A stretch of 64,000 nt of DNA from Paraburkholderia humisilvae (GCF_902859855.1 NZ_CADIKH010000001.1:332366-396365); one strand, 5' to 3'. Shown: positions 35,984-46,875, counted from the stretch's first letter. Notes: generated by a model not told the origin, from the letters alone. Program-made: numbers and translations.

Positions 35984-37384
35984 CTACGCGCTCAGTTGCG
36001 CAAGCAGCGCTTCGACGCTGTGCTTCGCGTCACCAAACAGCATCCGCGTGTTCTCCTTGTAGAAGAGCGGATTGTCCACGCCCGCATAGCCGCTCGCCAT
36101 GCTGCGCTTCGACACGATCACCGTGTTCGCCTTCCACACTTCGAGCACCGGCATCCCGGCAATCGGGCTGCCCGCATCTTCGAGCGCCGCCGGATTCACG
36201 ATGTCGTTTGCGCCGATCACGAGCACGACGTCGGTACTGCTGAAGTCCTCGTTGATCTCATCCATCTCGAGCACGATGTCGTATGGCACCCTCGCCTCCG
36301 CGAGCAGTACGTTCATATGGCCCGGCAAGCGCCCCGCAACCGGATGAATGCCGAAGCGCACCTTCACGCCCTTGTCGCGCAGCTTGCGGGTGATCTCGCT
36401 GATCGTCGTTTGCGCCTGCGCGACCGCCATGCCGTAGCCCGGCACGATCACCACTTCGGACGCGTCGCGTAGCAGCGCGCCGACTTCGTCGACGGACACC
36501 GGCACCACCTCGCCTTCGATGGCCGCGGCGACGGTCGTCACCGTACCGAAGCCGCCGAAAATCACCGACAGGAACTTGCGGTTCATCGCGCGGCACATGA
36601 TGTAGCTGAGAATCGCGCCGCTCGAGCCTACCAGTGCGCCGGTCACGATCAATAGATCGTTGCTGAGCATGAAGCCGGTCGCAGCCGCCGCCCAGCCCGA
36701 ATAGCTGTTCAGCATCGACACGACCACCGGCATGTCCGCGCCGCCGATCGCCATCACCAGATGCACGCCGATCAGCGCGGCGATCGCGGTCATGGTCAGC
36801 AGAGGGCCGACGCCTTGCGCCGCCTCCGGCGCCGTCAGGAACAGATAGCCGAGCGCGACACAGGCCAGCACGCCGACCAGGTTCAGCAGATGCCGCATCG
36901 GCAGGACCAGCGGCTTGCCGCCGACCGTGCCTTGCAACTTCAGAAAGGCGACGATCGATCCGGTGAAGGTCACCGCGCCGATAAACACGCCAAGATAGAT
37001 TTCGACGTCGTGAATCGATTGCCCGGCACCGCCGAAGCTCGCCGCATTGCCCGCCGCCGGCGACAGATAGCTCGCGAACGCGACGAGCACAGCCGCGAGA
37101 CCGACAAAGCTGTGCAGCGCCGCGACGAGTTGCGGCATTTGCGTCATCTCGACGCGCCGCGCGAGCAGCGCGCCGCCCGCCACGCCGATCGCCATCAGCG
37201 CGGCGACGACTGGCAGCACGGCGCCGCCCGCGAGCCACAGCGTCGTGACGACCGCGATCGCCATGCCGGCAACGCCGTACAGATTGCCGCGCCGGGCGGA
37301 CGCGGGGTGGCTCAAGCCGCGCAGGCTCAAGATGAACAGTGCACTCGCGGCCAGATAGGCCATGCTGCCGATTCCGTTTTGCAT
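35984..37384 (-). CDS. pntB: NAD(P) transhydrogenase subunit beta (PntB)
   Basis: This is the beta subunit of the proton-pumping transhydrogenase that exchanges hydride between NADH and NADP+. The first 260 residues hold many membrane helices. The C-terminal NADP(H)-binding domain has [14 protein letters not shown] near 315, [20 protein letters not shown] near 345 and [14 protein letters not shown] near 395. Length 466 is normal. It follows pntA by 10 bp in one operon. Confidence 0.96.
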   Translation of the reverse strand: MQNGIGSMAYLAASALFILSLRGLSHPASARRGNLYGVAGMAIAVVTTLWLAGGAVLPVVAALMAIGVAGGALLARRVEMTQMPQLVAALHSFVGLAAVLVAFASYLSPAAGNAASFGGAGQSIHDVEIYLGVFIGAVTFTGSIVAFLKLQGTVGGKPLVLPMRHLLNLVGVLACVALGYLFLTAPEAAQGVGPLLTMTAIAALIGVHLVMAIGGADMPVVVSMLNSYSGWAAAATGFMLSNDLLIVTGALVGSSGAILSYIMCRAMNRKFLSVIFGGFGTVTTVAAAIEGEVVPVSVDEVGALLRDASEVVIVPGYGMAVAQAQTTISEITRKLRDKGVKVRFGIHPVAGRLPGHMNVLLAEARVPYDIVLEMDEINEDFSSTDVVLVIGANDIVNPAALEDAGSPIAGMPVLEVWKANTVIVSKRSMASGYAGVDNPLFYKENTRMLFGDAKHSVEALLAQLSA

Positions 37385-37394
37385 GTCGGTCTCC

Positions 37395-38996
37395 TTATTC
37401 GCCGCGCTGGAACATGTTCAGCATGCGTTGGGTCACGAGGAACCCGCCTGCGATGTTGATCGTCGCGATCAGCAGCGCAAGACCGGCAAGTACCGCGACC
37501 ACCCCACCCGGCGCACCGATCTGAAGGAGCGCGCCGATCACGATGATTCCGCTGATCGCATTGGTGACGCTCATCAGCGGCGTATGCAGCGCCGGCGTCA
37601 CGTTCCAGACCACCTGATAGCCGACGAAAATCGCGAGCACGAACACCGTGAAGTGCGCGACGAACGCAGGCGGCGCGACCGCACCGAGCGCGGCGATTAG
37701 CACGGCGGCAAGCACAAGGCCGACAACACCGAGCGTGGATGCGCGGCGCCGCTGCTGATCGCTGACCGCTGCGCCCGCACCGTGCGCAGCGGGCTTCGGC
37801 TGCACCGCGGCGGCTGCGGTGACCGTTGCCGCGGCCGGCGCCGGCGTCGCGCGCTTCGGCGGCGGCCATTTGATTTCACCGTTGCGAATCACCGTCATCC
37901 CGGCGATCACTTCGTCCTCGAGATTCACTGCGATCTCGCCGTCCTTGCGTGGTGTGAGATCGGTAAGCAGGTGTCGCAGGTTCGTGCCGTACAACTGGCT
38001 CGACTGCGTCGCCATCCGCGCGGGCAGGTCCGTGTAGCCGATCATCGTCACGCCTTCCGCCTGCGCCGCGACGCCCGGTTGCGTCAACTCGCAATTGCCG
38101 CCCTGCTCGGCCGCCAGATCGACGATCACGCTGCCATAGCGCATGCTGCGCACCATCTCGGTCGTGATCAGCTTCGGCGCGGGCTTGCCCGGAATCAGCG
38201 CGGTCGTCACGATCACGTCGACTTCCTTCGCCTGCGCCGCGAACAGCGCCATTTCCGCTTCGATAAACGCGGCGCTCATTTCCTTCGCATAGCCGCCCGA
38301 GCCGCTGCCGTCTTCGTTGTAGTCGAGCTCGAGAAACTCGGCGCCCATGCTCTCGACCTGCTGCCGCACTTCGGGCCGCGTGTCAAACGCGCGTACGATC
38401 GCGCCAAGACTGCGTGCCGCGCCAATCGCCGCCAGGCCCGCGACGCCGGCGCCGATCACCATCACCTTCGCAGGCGCGATCTTGCCGGCCGCCGTGATCT
38501 GGCCCATGAAGCCGCGGCCGAACTGATGCGCGGCCTCGATCACCGCGCGGTAACCGGCCATGTTCGCCATCGAGCTCAGCGCATCGATCTTCTGCGCGCG
38601 CGAGATGCGCGGCACGCAGTCCATCGCGAGCACCGTGATGTTGCGCGCGCGCAGCCTCTCCAGCAGTTCCGGATTTTGCGCGGGCCAGATAAAGCTGATC
38701 AGCGTTGTGCCTTCGCGCAGCAGCGCGATTTCGTCGACGCCGCCCGCGGCTTCGGACGACGGTGCGCGCACCTTCACGATGATGTCGGCCATCTCATGCA
38801 ACGCCGCCGCGTTCGCGACGACCTGCGCGCCCGCCGCGCGATATGAATCATCGGAGAACGCGGCCCGTTCGCCTGCGCCTGTTTCGATGGCCACATTGAA
38901 ACCGAGCTTCGACAGATGCCCGATGACTTCCGGCGTCAAAGCGACACGACGCTCGCCCGGATAGGTCTCCCGCGGTACTCCAATCTTCATTGGCAT
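37395..38996 (-). CDS. pntA: NAD(P) transhydrogenase subunit alpha, fused form (PntA)
   Basis: The alpha subunit has an NAD(H)-binding domain I (residues 1 to about 380: [19 protein letters not shown] at the start, [20 protein letters not shown] near 133, [17 protein letters not shown] near 172). A linker rich in Ala/Pro and about four membrane helices (from about 425) follow. The 533-residue single chain is the fused E. coli arrangement rather than the split PntAA/PntAB genes found in many alphaproteobacteria. It heads the pntAB operon. Confidence 0.95.
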   Translation of the reverse strand: MPMKIGVPRETYPGERRVALTPEVIGHLSKLGFNVAIETGAGERAAFSDDSYRAAGAQVVANAAALHEMADIIVKVRAPSSEAAGGVDEIALLREGTTLISFIWPAQNPELLERLRARNITVLAMDCVPRISRAQKIDALSSMANMAGYRAVIEAAHQFGRGFMGQITAAGKIAPAKVMVIGAGVAGLAAIGAARSLGAIVRAFDTRPEVRQQVESMGAEFLELDYNEDGSGSGGYAKEMSAAFIEAEMALFAAQAKEVDVIVTTALIPGKPAPKLITTEMVRSMRYGSVIVDLAAEQGGNCELTQPGVAAQAEGVTMIGYTDLPARMATQSSQLYGTNLRHLLTDLTPRKDGEIAVNLEDEVIAGMTVIRNGEIKWPPPKRATPAPAAATVTAAAAVQPKPAAHGAGAAVSDQQRRRASTLGVVGLVLAAVLIAALGAVAPPAFVAHFTVFVLAIFVGYQVVWNVTPALHTPLMSVTNAISGIIVIGALLQIGAPGGVVAVLAGLALLIATINIAGGFLVTQRMLNMFQRGE

Positions 38997-39354
38997 GGCA
39001 ATGCTCCCAATCGACGTTTCAAATCCTGTTCCGCGGTGCGCACGGCACGATCGCGCGATGACTCAACATTCCGCGCAAGAACGCGTGCGCGCAGCCGCGC
39101 GCGCCCTCCATCGGCGTCGCGCCGCGGCAAGGGGCTCAATCCTGTTGTCAAATGGTCGGTCAGCCGCGCAACACGGGCTTTCACGCGCATCGGTCCGTTT
39201 GGGGGGGATGGACCGCGCGCCGCTTGTGGCTCGCTTTCATGCGGGCCGATGTCGCTTTGCTTCGTCTTCGTTGTCCGGCAAATCGCTGGCGCCGGCATGC
39301 CGTCATCGGCGTGCTTTATTGACGCGCCTCATTGGGCGTGCTCATGGGCGTAAA
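38997..39354. other. Intergenic region upstream of pntA, no gene seen
   Basis: This 358-bp stretch lies between the pntA start and the PAS gene stop, both leftward. It must carry the pntAB promoter. A perfect TTGACA is present on the minus strand near 39147-39152, but I see no matching -10 at proper spacing. No supportable reading frame is present. Confidence 0.5.
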
Positions 39355-39786
39355 TTACGCGCCGGCTTTCGCCTCCAGCTCGGCGACGCGCTTGCGTAGC
39401 GCGCGGTCTTCGGCGAAGCGCGTGGTCTCGTCACGGATAATCGCGACGATACCGGTTATCGCGCCTTGCGGAGAATGCAATAGCGCGACCGTGAACGCGA
39501 TCGACATCGCGCGGCCGGCCTTGTCGACTGCCGGCACTTTCAGCAGGTCGTGGCCATAGCGCGTCTGCCCCGTCGCCATGGTCTTGTTGTAGCCGTCCCA
39601 GTGACGGCCGCGTAGCCGCTCGGGAATGATCAGGTCCAGCGACTGGCCAAGCGCTTCTTCCTGCGTGTAGCCGAACATCCGCTCGGCAGCGGGATTCCAC
39701 AGTGTAATCGCGCCGTCCGGACCGGAGATGATCACGGCGTCGCCGATTGCATTGACAAGCTGTTCAAAATCGATGGTGGGGGCCAT
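39355..39786 (-). CDS. Single-domain PAS protein
   Basis: The 143-residue protein is almost entirely one PAS domain: AIGDAVIISGPDGAITLWN near residue 11, AAERMFGYTQEEALG near 32, and a final strand GITGIVAIIRDETTR. It ends in a short charged helix. It has no kinase, GGDEF or DNA-binding output, so it probably senses a small ligand or redox state and acts through a partner. I chose ATG 39786 (MAPTIDFEQL) with GAGAGA before it; an ATG 18 codons upstream is possible. It lies between pntA and frc, all leftward. Confidence 0.8.
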   Translation of the reverse strand: MAPTIDFEQLVNAIGDAVIISGPDGAITLWNPAAERMFGYTQEEALGQSLDLIIPERLRGRHWDGYNKTMATGQTRYGHDLLKVPAVDKAGRAMSIAFTVALLHSPQGAITGIVAIIRDETTRFAEDRALRKRVAELEAKAGA

Positions 39787-39847
39787 GTTCTCTCGTCCGC
39801 GCGGTAGGGCTGTGCTCGCACGCGAGCATTCGTCACTCATTCAGTGT

Positions 39848-39890
39848 GCGGCCGCCGTCCCGTTCTGCTGAATCAGGGCACGGCGGCCGC
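39848..39890. other. Strong hairpin between frc and the PAS gene
   Basis: Perfect 11-bp arms GCGGCCGCCGT (39848-39858) and ACGGCGGCCGC (39880-39890) are extended by CCC/GGG with one bulged base. It lies 55 bp after the frc stop. There is no T-run on the minus strand, so it may protect or end the oxc-frc transcript but is not a canonical intrinsic terminator. Confidence 0.65.
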
Positions 39891-39944
39891 CTGCTGCAAT
39901 TGCGCTTACTGCGTGCTACGTCGACGGCGAACTACGCTGCAACA

Positions 39945-41198
39945 TCAAACCGCACGCGCGTCACGCATGCTGGCGATCTGGTCGTGGCTATAGCCCAGTT
40001 CGGCCAGCACTTCGTCGGTGTGCTCGCCGAGCAGCGGCGACGACGTGATCTCCGGCTTCAGGTCCGAGAACTTGATCGGGCTGCCGACCGTCAGGTACTT
40101 GCCGCGCACCTTGTGATCCACTTCAACGATCGAGCCGCTGCTGCGCAGCGATTCGTCGTTCGCGAGTTCCTTCATCGTCAGCACCGGTGCGCACGGAATA
40201 TCGAACTTGCGCAGGATATCGACCGCTTCGAACTTCGTCTTGTCGGCAAGCCATCCTTCGATCGTCGCGAAGATGTCGAAGATGTGCGGCTGACGCGCTG
40301 CCGCCGTGCTGTAGTTCGGATCGTTGATCCATTCCGGCTTGCCGATCGCGCGGCAGATCGGCTCCCACGCGTGGCCCTGAACCGTGAAGTAGATGTACGC
40401 GTTCGGATCGGTTTCCCAGCCCTTGCACTTCAACACCCAGCCCGGCTGGCCGCCGCCGCCCGCGTTGCCGCCACGCGGCACCACGTCGCTGAACGTGCCG
40501 TGCGGGTATTGCGGATACTCTTCGAGATAGCCGAGACGGTCCAGACGCTGCTGGTCGCGCAGCTTCACGCGGCACAGGTTCAGCACGCTGTCCTGCATCG
40601 ACACCGCAACCTTCTGGCCCTTGCCGGTCTGCTGGCGGCCGATGATCGCGGTCAGAATGCCGATCGCGAGATGCATGCCGGTGTTGCTGTCGCCGAGCGC
40701 GGCCGCGCTCACCGTCGGCGGGCCGTCCCAGAAGCCGGTCGTCGAGGCGGCGCCGCCCGCGCATTGCGCGACGTTCTCGTAGACCTTCAGGTCCTGGTAG
40801 TGGTGGCCGTCGCTAAAGCCCTTCACCGACGCGACGATCATCTTCGGGTTCAGCTCATTGATGCGCTCCCACGAGAAGCCCATCCGGTCCAGCGCACCCG
40901 GGCCGAAGTTCTCAACGAGGACATCCGATTCCTGGATCAGCTTTTCCAGCACTTCCTTGCCGGCGGCCGTCTTCGTGTCGAGCGTCAACGAGCGCTTGTT
41001 GCTGTTGAGCATCGTGAAGTACAGCGCGTCGGCATCGGGAATGTCGCGCAACTGGTTGCGCGTCACGTCGCCCGAGCCGGGACGCTCGACCTTGATCACG
41101 TCCGCACCGAACCACGCCAGCAATTGCGTGCACGCCGGGCCGGCCTGGACGTGCGTAAAGTCGATGATCTTGATGCCTTCGAGGGGTTTGTTGCTCAT
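39945..41198 (-). CDS. frc: Formyl-CoA:oxalate CoA-transferase (Frc)
   Basis: This class III CoA-transferase moves CoA from formyl-CoA to oxalate, producing oxalyl-CoA for the decarboxylase next door. Motifs include [19 protein letters not shown] near residue 11, [14 protein letters not shown] near 95 and the catalytic aspartate in [13 protein letters not shown] near 168. The 417-residue length and the insert with [12 protein letters not shown] (near 246) agree with the Oxalobacter enzyme. It follows oxc by 24 bp. Confidence 0.94.
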   Translation of the reverse strand: MSNKPLEGIKIIDFTHVQAGPACTQLLAWFGADVIKVERPGSGDVTRNQLRDIPDADALYFTMLNSNKRSLTLDTKTAAGKEVLEKLIQESDVLVENFGPGALDRMGFSWERINELNPKMIVASVKGFSDGHHYQDLKVYENVAQCAGGAASTTGFWDGPPTVSAAALGDSNTGMHLAIGILTAIIGRQQTGKGQKVAVSMQDSVLNLCRVKLRDQQRLDRLGYLEEYPQYPHGTFSDVVPRGGNAGGGGQPGWVLKCKGWETDPNAYIYFTVQGHAWEPICRAIGKPEWINDPNYSTAAARQPHIFDIFATIEGWLADKTKFEAVDILRKFDIPCAPVLTMKELANDESLRSSGSIVEVDHKVRGKYLTVGSPIKFSDLKPEITSSPLLGEHTDEVLAELGYSHDQIASMRDARAV

Positions 41199-41222
41199 AC
41201 GTATCTCCAGATGGGCCGGGGC

Positions 41223-42968
41223 TTACTTCTTCACGCCGCTTTGCGGGTTAAGGTTGGTCAATCGGCCGCTTTCGGTACCGGCCGCTTCGTCGATCACTGC
41301 ATTGATCAAGGTGGGCTTGCCTGACTTGATCGCTTCCTGCAGCGCGTGGGTCAGTTCTTCCGGCGTCGTCGCGTTAAAGCCGATGCCGCCGAATGCCTCG
41401 ATCATCTTGTCGTAACGGGCGCCCTTCACGAACACGGTCGGCGCTACGTCCTTGCCGCCCGTCGGGTTCACATCGGTGCCCTTGTAGACGCCGTTGTTGT
41501 TGAACACGATCGTGCAGACCGGCAGGTCATATCGGCAGATCGTTTCGAGTTCCATGCCGGAAAAGCCGAACGCGCTGTCGCCTTCGATCGCGACCACCTG
41601 TGTGCCGCTCGTTACCGCCGCGCCGATCGCGAAGCCCATCCCGATGCCCATGATTCCCCACGTGCCCGAGTCGAAGCGGCGGCGCGGTTCATACATGTCG
41701 ATCACCGCACGCGCGTAGTCGAGCGTATTCGCGCCTTCGTTGACGACGTTGATGTCCGGACGCGTCTTCAGCACGTCGCGAATCGCGCGCAGTGCGCTGT
41801 GGAAGTTCATCGGCGACGGATTCTTCGCGAGCGTCGCGGCCATCTTTTCGAGGTTCTTGTTCTTTTTCTCAGTGACAGCCGAGATCCAGTCCGCAGGCGG
41901 CTTCGGGAAGTTCGCGTCGAGACCGGCGACCAGCGCCGACACGCACGAACCGATATCGCCGATCAGCGGCGCTTCGATCGCGACGTTGCTGTCGATTTCG
42001 GTCGGCGCGATATCGATCTGCACGAAACGCTTCGGTGCGCTGCCCCAGGTCTTGCCCTTGCCATGCGCGAGCAGCCAGTTCAGGCGAGCGCCGATCAGCA
42101 CGACGCAATCCGACTCCTGCAGCACGTACGAGCGCGCGGCGGACGCCGACTGCGCATGCGTATCCGGCAGCAGGCCCTTGGCCATCGACATCGGCAGATA
42201 CGGAATGCCGCTCTTTTCGACCAGATCGCGGATCGCCTTGTCGGCCTGCGCATACGCAGCGCCTTTACCGAGCAGAATCAGCGGACGCTTGGCGCCTTTG
42301 ATCACATCGAGCGCGCGCTTCACCGAATCCGGCGACGGCAGCTGGCGCGGCGCCGGATCGACGACCTTCACCAGCGATTCCTTGCCCTTCGCCGCATCGA
42401 TCACCTGCGCCAGCAGCTTCGCCGGCAGATCCAGATACACGCCGCCCGGGCGGCCCGACACGGCGGCACGAATCGCACGCGCAATGCCGATACCGATGTC
42501 TTCGGCGTGCAACACGCGGTATGCGGCCTTTGCGTACGGCTTCGCCGCGTTCAACTGATCCATCTCTTCGTAGTCGCCCTGCTGCAGGTCGACGATCTCG
42601 CGTTCGCTCGATCCGCTGATCAGGATCATCGGGAAGCAGTTGGTGGTCGCGTTCGCGAGCGCGGTCAGGCCGTTCAGGAAGCCCGGTGCCGACACCGTCA
42701 GGCAGATGCCCGGCTTTTGCGTCATATAGCCGTGAATCGCCGCGGCGTTGCCCGCGTTCTGCTCGTGACGGAAGCCGATAAAGCGCATTCCTTCGGCCTG
42801 CGCGAGACGCGCGAGGTCGGTAATCGGAATGCCGACGAGGCCGAAAATCGTATCGATGCCGTTCAGCTTCAGCGCGTCGATCACCAGGTGGAAGCCGTCG
42901 GTCGTGGCGGCTGGTTCGCTTCCCTGCGCGGTCGTTGCATCAGGGCGCGCAATTTCAACAGTAGACAT
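41223..42968 (-). CDS. oxc: Oxalyl-CoA decarboxylase (Oxc)
   Basis: This thiamine-diphosphate enzyme decarboxylates oxalyl-CoA to formyl-CoA and CO2, closing the cycle with frc. The 581-residue protein has [17 protein letters not shown] near residue 68 with the ThDP glutamate region, and the ThDP-binding segment [18 protein letters not shown] near 475 ending in FNNNGVYKG. The upstream region 42969-43341 holds two operator-like palindromes. The gene is first in the oxc-frc operon. Confidence 0.95.
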   Translation of the reverse strand: MSTVEIARPDATTAQGSEPAATTDGFHLVIDALKLNGIDTIFGLVGIPITDLARLAQAEGMRFIGFRHEQNAGNAAAIHGYMTQKPGICLTVSAPGFLNGLTALANATTNCFPMILISGSSEREIVDLQQGDYEEMDQLNAAKPYAKAAYRVLHAEDIGIGIARAIRAAVSGRPGGVYLDLPAKLLAQVIDAAKGKESLVKVVDPAPRQLPSPDSVKRALDVIKGAKRPLILLGKGAAYAQADKAIRDLVEKSGIPYLPMSMAKGLLPDTHAQSASAARSYVLQESDCVVLIGARLNWLLAHGKGKTWGSAPKRFVQIDIAPTEIDSNVAIEAPLIGDIGSCVSALVAGLDANFPKPPADWISAVTEKKNKNLEKMAATLAKNPSPMNFHSALRAIRDVLKTRPDINVVNEGANTLDYARAVIDMYEPRRRFDSGTWGIMGIGMGFAIGAAVTSGTQVVAIEGDSAFGFSGMELETICRYDLPVCTIVFNNNGVYKGTDVNPTGGKDVAPTVFVKGARYDKMIEAFGGIGFNATTPEELTHALQEAIKSGKPTLINAVIDEAAGTESGRLTNLNPQSGVKK

Positions 42969-43341
42969 TCACTCATCTCCAGTTCGTTATGACTGTTAGG
43001 CCGTCGCGTCGTGTGTGTTGGCAACCGGTGCCCGAGGACCTTCCATCGGACGCTTCGCAGCACTGTGATATACCATATATCACACACCAAGTTTGATTCA
43101 ATAGCTGTTTGTCCCTAGGGGCGCGTTTTGCGCAGCACAGAAATCGCTCAATCTCGCTGATCGCCGACAGCTTCCCTGTAGAAACTCTAATAATCTCAGT
43201 GACTTGCTCCTTTCAATAACCTCTTGTGCAGTACAGCACGACGTCAGACGATATCTGGAATGTGATATATCATATTTACACGAAGAAAGGCCCGCGCACG
43301 GGCCGATCCACATTCATTCGTCATCCCAACTCGATTCCGCG
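42969..43341 (-). promoter_or_regulatory. oxc promoter region with two matching palindromes
   Basis: This 373-bp stretch has no gene. Site 1 has perfect arms TGTGATATA (43064-43072) and TATATCACA (43076-43084) around 3 bases. Site 2 at 43261-43281 begins with the same TGTGATATA and has a weaker right arm. The core is the 10-bp palindrome TGATATATCA. They lie 96 and 293 bases before the oxc ATG. GntR/FCD regulators often bind such short AT-rich palindromes, and the adjacent gntR gene is the obvious candidate; the binding itself is inference. Confidence 0.6.
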
Positions 43342-44070
43342 TCACTCCAGAAAATCACAGTGCGTATTCACATAGGTCGCGAGTTCCAGCGAATGCTCGC
43401 GTGCGAGCCGCTCTGCGCCTTCGGTATCGCGTGCCTCCAGCGCCTCGATGATCTGCATGTGATCCGTGATCGAGCGTGACGCCCGGTCGCTCTGCGAAAT
43501 CGTCAGCTTGCGGATCGCGCGCACGTGCGCAAACACGTTGCGGATCGTATGCGCGATCGCCTGCGACTTCGACAGCTTCACCAACGCCTCGTGAAACGTG
43601 ATGTTCGCCTCCGAGTACTCGTCGATATGCCGTGCCGGCGCCTGCCGCTCGCCATGGAAGCGATCGAACAGCCGCCGCAGGTCGGCGACCTCGTCGTCGC
43701 TCGCCTTGAGCGTCGCAAGGCGTGCGGCCATGCTTTCGAGCGCCGCCCACATCTGGATCATCTCGACAATCTCCCGGCGCGTCTTGCGCCGGATAAACAC
43801 ACCGCGCCGCGGCACTGCGCGCAGAAAGCCTTCCTGCTCGAGCAGCGTCATCGCCTCGCGGATCGGCGTGCGGCTCACGCCGAGCGCTTCGGTGAGGTTG
43901 CGCTCGTCGAGCCGGATCGCTTCGCGCGAGCCGTAAATGTCCGCTTCCGCAATCGCCTAGCGCAGCTTGGCGTACGCCAGATCGCGCAGCGACGCACCCG
44001 GGTTGAGCGGCTGCAGCGACAACGCAAAAGGCGCCGGACGCGCCTCCAGCGTCAAGGTTGCATCGTCCAT
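43342..44070 (-). pseudogene. GntR family regulator with in-frame TAG at codon 38
   Basis: Reading from ATG 44070 gives MDDATLTLEARPAPFALSLQ and onward to AKLR, then TAG at 43959-43957, then AIAEADIYGSREAIRLDERN in the same frame with no shift. It continues as a normal GntR helix-turn-helix (LTEALGVSRTPIREAMTLLE) and FCD ligand domain to 43342. Intact, it would be 242 residues. The usual residue at the stop would be Gln (CAG), so one C-to-T change explains it. The next start, GTG 43878, begins inside the recognition helix, so a shortened product could not bind DNA. It shares TAATG with oxlT, so it was co-transcribed. Confidence 0.85.
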
Positions 44071-45413
44071 TACTCGTTTGACCCCAGCGGCGTAGGGTCA
44101 TACGTATTGCGGAAGGCGAGCCGTTCGCTTTGCTTCGCCGAATCCTCGATCCAGCGCTGCCGCATCGGCGCGAGCACGAATTTCGCCGACACACTGCCCG
44201 CGATCGCAATGCACGCCGAGAAGATAAACACCGTGTTCCAGCCGCCGTGCACGGCCAGCACCGACGCAATCGGCACCAGCAGCGCCGCGGTGCCTTTCGC
44301 GGTGTACAACGTGCCCGCGTTGCCCGCTGCGTATTTCGCACCGAACGTATCCGCGCAGGTCGCCGGGAAGTTCGAGAAGATATCGCCGTAGAACACGAAG
44401 ATCAGCCCGGAGAACACGATGAACAGGTACGGGTTGTGACCGAAGTGCATCAGCCCGAGCAGCGCCAGCCCCTCGCCGAGGAAGGTGATGAACATCGTGT
44501 TCTCGCGGCCGATACGGTCGGAGATCGCACCGCAGATCGGCCGCGTGAAGCCATTGCAAACGTTGTTGATCGACAGCGTCAGCGTCAGCAACGGCAGCGT
44601 CGCGGCGAAGAACGAGATCGGCGTTTCGGCGAAGCCATACTCCTTCGCGATCGGGCCGATCTGTGCGGTCGCGATAATGCCGCCCGTCGCCACGCAGACG
44701 AACATCGCGTACAGCACCCAGAACACCGGCGCACGCACCATTTCGCCGGTGGTGTAGTCGATCTTCGTTGCGACCACGCGCTTGATGCTGCGCGCGAACT
44801 CAGGCGGATTCGGACGCACCAGCATGGTCGCCAGCAACAGGATCACGCCGCCCTGCAAGCAGCCGAAGAAGATCAGCGTGTGCTGGTAACCGGAACGCTC
44901 GATCATCGCCGCAATCGGGATGACCGTCAGCGCGGCACCCGCGCCGAAGCCCGCCGCGGTCAGGCCCGCCGCAAGACCGCGCCGGTCCGGGAACCACTTG
45001 AGTGCGTTGCCGACGCAGGTGCCGTACACACAGCCCGCGCCGATGCCGGAGATCACCGCCCCGACATAGAGCACGGCCAGATTCGGTGCAACCGCATAGA
45101 GAATCCAGCCGAGGCCCGCGCAGAGTGCACCGCCAATCACCACAGGGCGCGGACCAAAGCGATCGACCAGCCACCCTTCAATCGGCACCAGCCAGGTTTC
45201 GGTGACGATAAAGATCGAGAAAGCCGTTTGAATCGACGCGAGGCCCCAATGATGCGCGGCATTCATCGGCTCGACAAAGAGCGTCCACGCGTACTGAAGG
45301 TTGGCGACAAGGCCCATGCATATCACGCCGATCGCAAGTTGAAACCATCGGCTGGGTGTGCGGCCGGCGTCGCGTTGTGCACTGCCGCGCGGTGCGGGTA
45401 CTGGCTGTCGCAA
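44070..45413 (-). CDS. oxlT: Oxalate/formate antiporter-type MFS transporter
   Basis: This 447-residue MFS protein has about 12 membrane helices and belongs to the OFA family. LVDRFGPRPVVIGGAL near residue 82 and the glycine-rich GIGAGCVYGTCVGNALKWFPDRRG near 123 (in part) are typical. With oxc and frc on the same strand it should import oxalate in exchange for formate, as OxlT does in Oxalobacter. The TTG start at 45413 has GGAG seven bases upstream and no ATG lies near. Its TAA overlaps the ATG of gntR by one base. Confidence 0.88.
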   Translation of the reverse strand: MRQPVPAPRGSAQRDAGRTPSRWFQLAIGVICMGLVANLQYAWTLFVEPMNAAHHWGLASIQTAFSIFIVTETWLVPIEGWLVDRFGPRPVVIGGALCAGLGWILYAVAPNLAVLYVGAVISGIGAGCVYGTCVGNALKWFPDRRGLAAGLTAAGFGAGAALTVIPIAAMIERSGYQHTLIFFGCLQGGVILLLATMLVRPNPPEFARSIKRVVATKIDYTTGEMVRAPVFWVLYAMFVCVATGGIIATAQIGPIAKEYGFAETPISFFAATLPLLTLTLSINNVCNGFTRPICGAISDRIGRENTMFITFLGEGLALLGLMHFGHNPYLFIVFSGLIFVFYGDIFSNFPATCADTFGAKYAAGNAGTLYTAKGTAALLVPIASVLAVHGGWNTVFIFSACIAIAGSVSAKFVLAPMRQRWIEDSAKQSERLAFRNTYDPTPLGSNE

Positions 45414-45765
45414 GAGTCGTCTCCGTTGGTACTTCTAGTGTGACGTCGACGCTCGGGTTCAACTTGCGGGCTGGCAGGGCAGAACGAGATGCAGTTGACG
45501 CCCACCGATGGTGGAGCGTTTTGCGCGGCAGCAAAAATCAAACTTTTTTATCGTTTGAATAAGGCGGCGTGAATGGCCGTCAACGTGCGTTATGACGGGG
45601 AAAGGGATTAGTAATGAAAACGCGCACGGAGCCGCGTGAGCAATGAGCCCATGGAGCGGCAGGAGGTTGTCCAACCGCTACGCATCGGCGCGACGAAGCG
45701 CGGATGCGCAACGGCCAGACGGTTAGTTTGACGATTTATATAGAACGCAGCGGCCCTGACACCTA
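45414..45765 (-). promoter_or_regulatory. oxlT upstream region with one inverted repeat
   Basis: The 352-bp gap between the polyol ATPase gene and oxlT has no supportable gene. TCAAAC (45538-45543) and GTTTGA (45553-45558) form a perfect 6-bp inverted repeat around an A/T-rich spacer, 125 bp before the TTG start. The TGTGATATA motif seen before oxc is absent here, so oxlT-gntR may be controlled differently. Confidence 0.4.
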
Positions 45766-46875
45766 TCAAGCCGCCAGCTCGTGCGCAAACTTCCTGCGGA
45801 ACGCTTGCCCGTCGCTATCGAACAGGTGGCAATGGTCCGGCTGCGCGCCGAGCTTGACCTGCTTTCCCTTGGTATGCCGTTCGAGCGGCGGAATGCGCGC
45901 AATCAACCCCTCCGGTGCGACGCCGCACTCCGCATACAGATACGCGGCATCGCCGAGCGACTCGACCGCCATGATCGTTGCGGACACACCGAATTCGCTC
46001 GAATCGACGTGCAGATGCTCGGGCCGGATGCCGACCGTCACCTTGTCGCCTTCCTTCGCGCCGCCGGGTTCGACCGCGACGCGTTGCGTCTCGCCGGTTT
46101 CGTAGCGCACCAGCAGACCGTCAGGCCCGAGCGACTGTACGACACCATCCATGAAGTTCATCTTCGGCGAGCCGATAAATCCCGCGACAAAGCGGTTCGC
46201 CGGTGCGTGATACAGCATGTTAGGCGTGCCGACCTGCTCAAGATTGCCGGCTGAGAGCACGACGATCTTGTCGGCGAGCGTCATCGCTTCAACCTGGTCG
46301 TGCGTCACGTAGATCATCGTCGTCTTCAGTTCGTCGTGCAGCCGCGCGAACTCGAGACGCATTTTGACGCGCAACGCCGCATCGAGATTCGACAGTGGTT
46401 CGTCGAACAGAAACACCTTGGGCTTGCGCGTAATCGCACGGCCGATCGCGACCCGCTGCCGCTGCCCGCCCGACAGCTGCTTCGGCTTGCGCTCGAGCAG
46501 ATGGTCGATATGCAGGATCTTCGCCGCGTTGCGCACCGCCTGATCGATTTCCGGCTTTTTCGCGCCGGCGAGCTTCAGACCGAATGCCATGTTGTCGTGC
46601 AGCGTCATATGCGGGTACAGCGCATAGGACTGGAACACCATCGCAATCCCACGTTTTGCCGGTGGCACCTCGTTCATGCGTGTACCGTCGATGTTCAGGT
46701 CGCCGCTGCTGATGTCCTCGAGACCCGCGATCATCCGCATCAGCGTCGACTTCCCGCAGCCGCTCGGACCGACGAACACGACAAACTCGCCATCCGCGAT
46801 ATCGAGGTTGATGTTGCGCATCACTTCGTTGTCGTCGTAGCGCTTGCTGATATTGCGCAATGTCAGGCTAGCCAT
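45766..46875 (-). CDS. smoK: Polyol ABC transporter ATP-binding protein (SmoK/UgpC type)
   Basis: This is the ATPase of a sugar-alcohol importer, 369 residues. Walker A is GPSGCGKST near residue 36, the signature LSGGQRQR near 134, Walker [13 protein letters not shown] near 153 and the switch His in [10 protein letters not shown] near 188. A C-terminal TOBE domain (about 240-360) is of the MalK kind that serves CUT1 transporters. It is last in the leftward operon with the permeases and binding protein. Confidence 0.93.
   Translation of the reverse strand: MASLTLRNISKRYDDNEVMRNINLDIADGEFVVFVGPSGCGKSTLMRMIAGLEDISSGDLNIDGTRMNEVPPAKRGIAMVFQSYALYPHMTLHDNMAFGLKLAGAKKPEIDQAVRNAAKILHIDHLLERKPKQLSGGQRQRVAIGRAITRKPKVFLFDEPLSNLDAALRVKMRLEFARLHDELKTTMIYVTHDQVEAMTLADKIVVLSAGNLEQVGTPNMLYHAPANRFVAGFIGSPKMNFMDGVVQSLGPDGLLVRYETGETQRVAVEPGGAKEGDKVTVGIRPEHLHVDSSEFGVSATIMAVESLGDAAYLYAECGVAPEGLIARIPPLERHTKGKQVKLGAQPDHCHLFDSDGQAFRRKFAHELAA

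Noticed and set aside
39846..41324. A 492-codon plus-strand frame across frc
   Set aside because: Antisense to frc, same shadow composition and no supportable start.
41346..42992. A 548-codon plus-strand frame across oxc
   Set aside because: Antisense to oxc, with Arg/His/Asp-rich low-complexity translation and no family motif.
43355..44341. A 328-codon minus-strand frame overlapping the broken gntR gene
   Set aside because: It is in another frame, is Arg/Ala-rich, and overlaps the end of oxlT; the interrupted gntR frame has all the family motifs.
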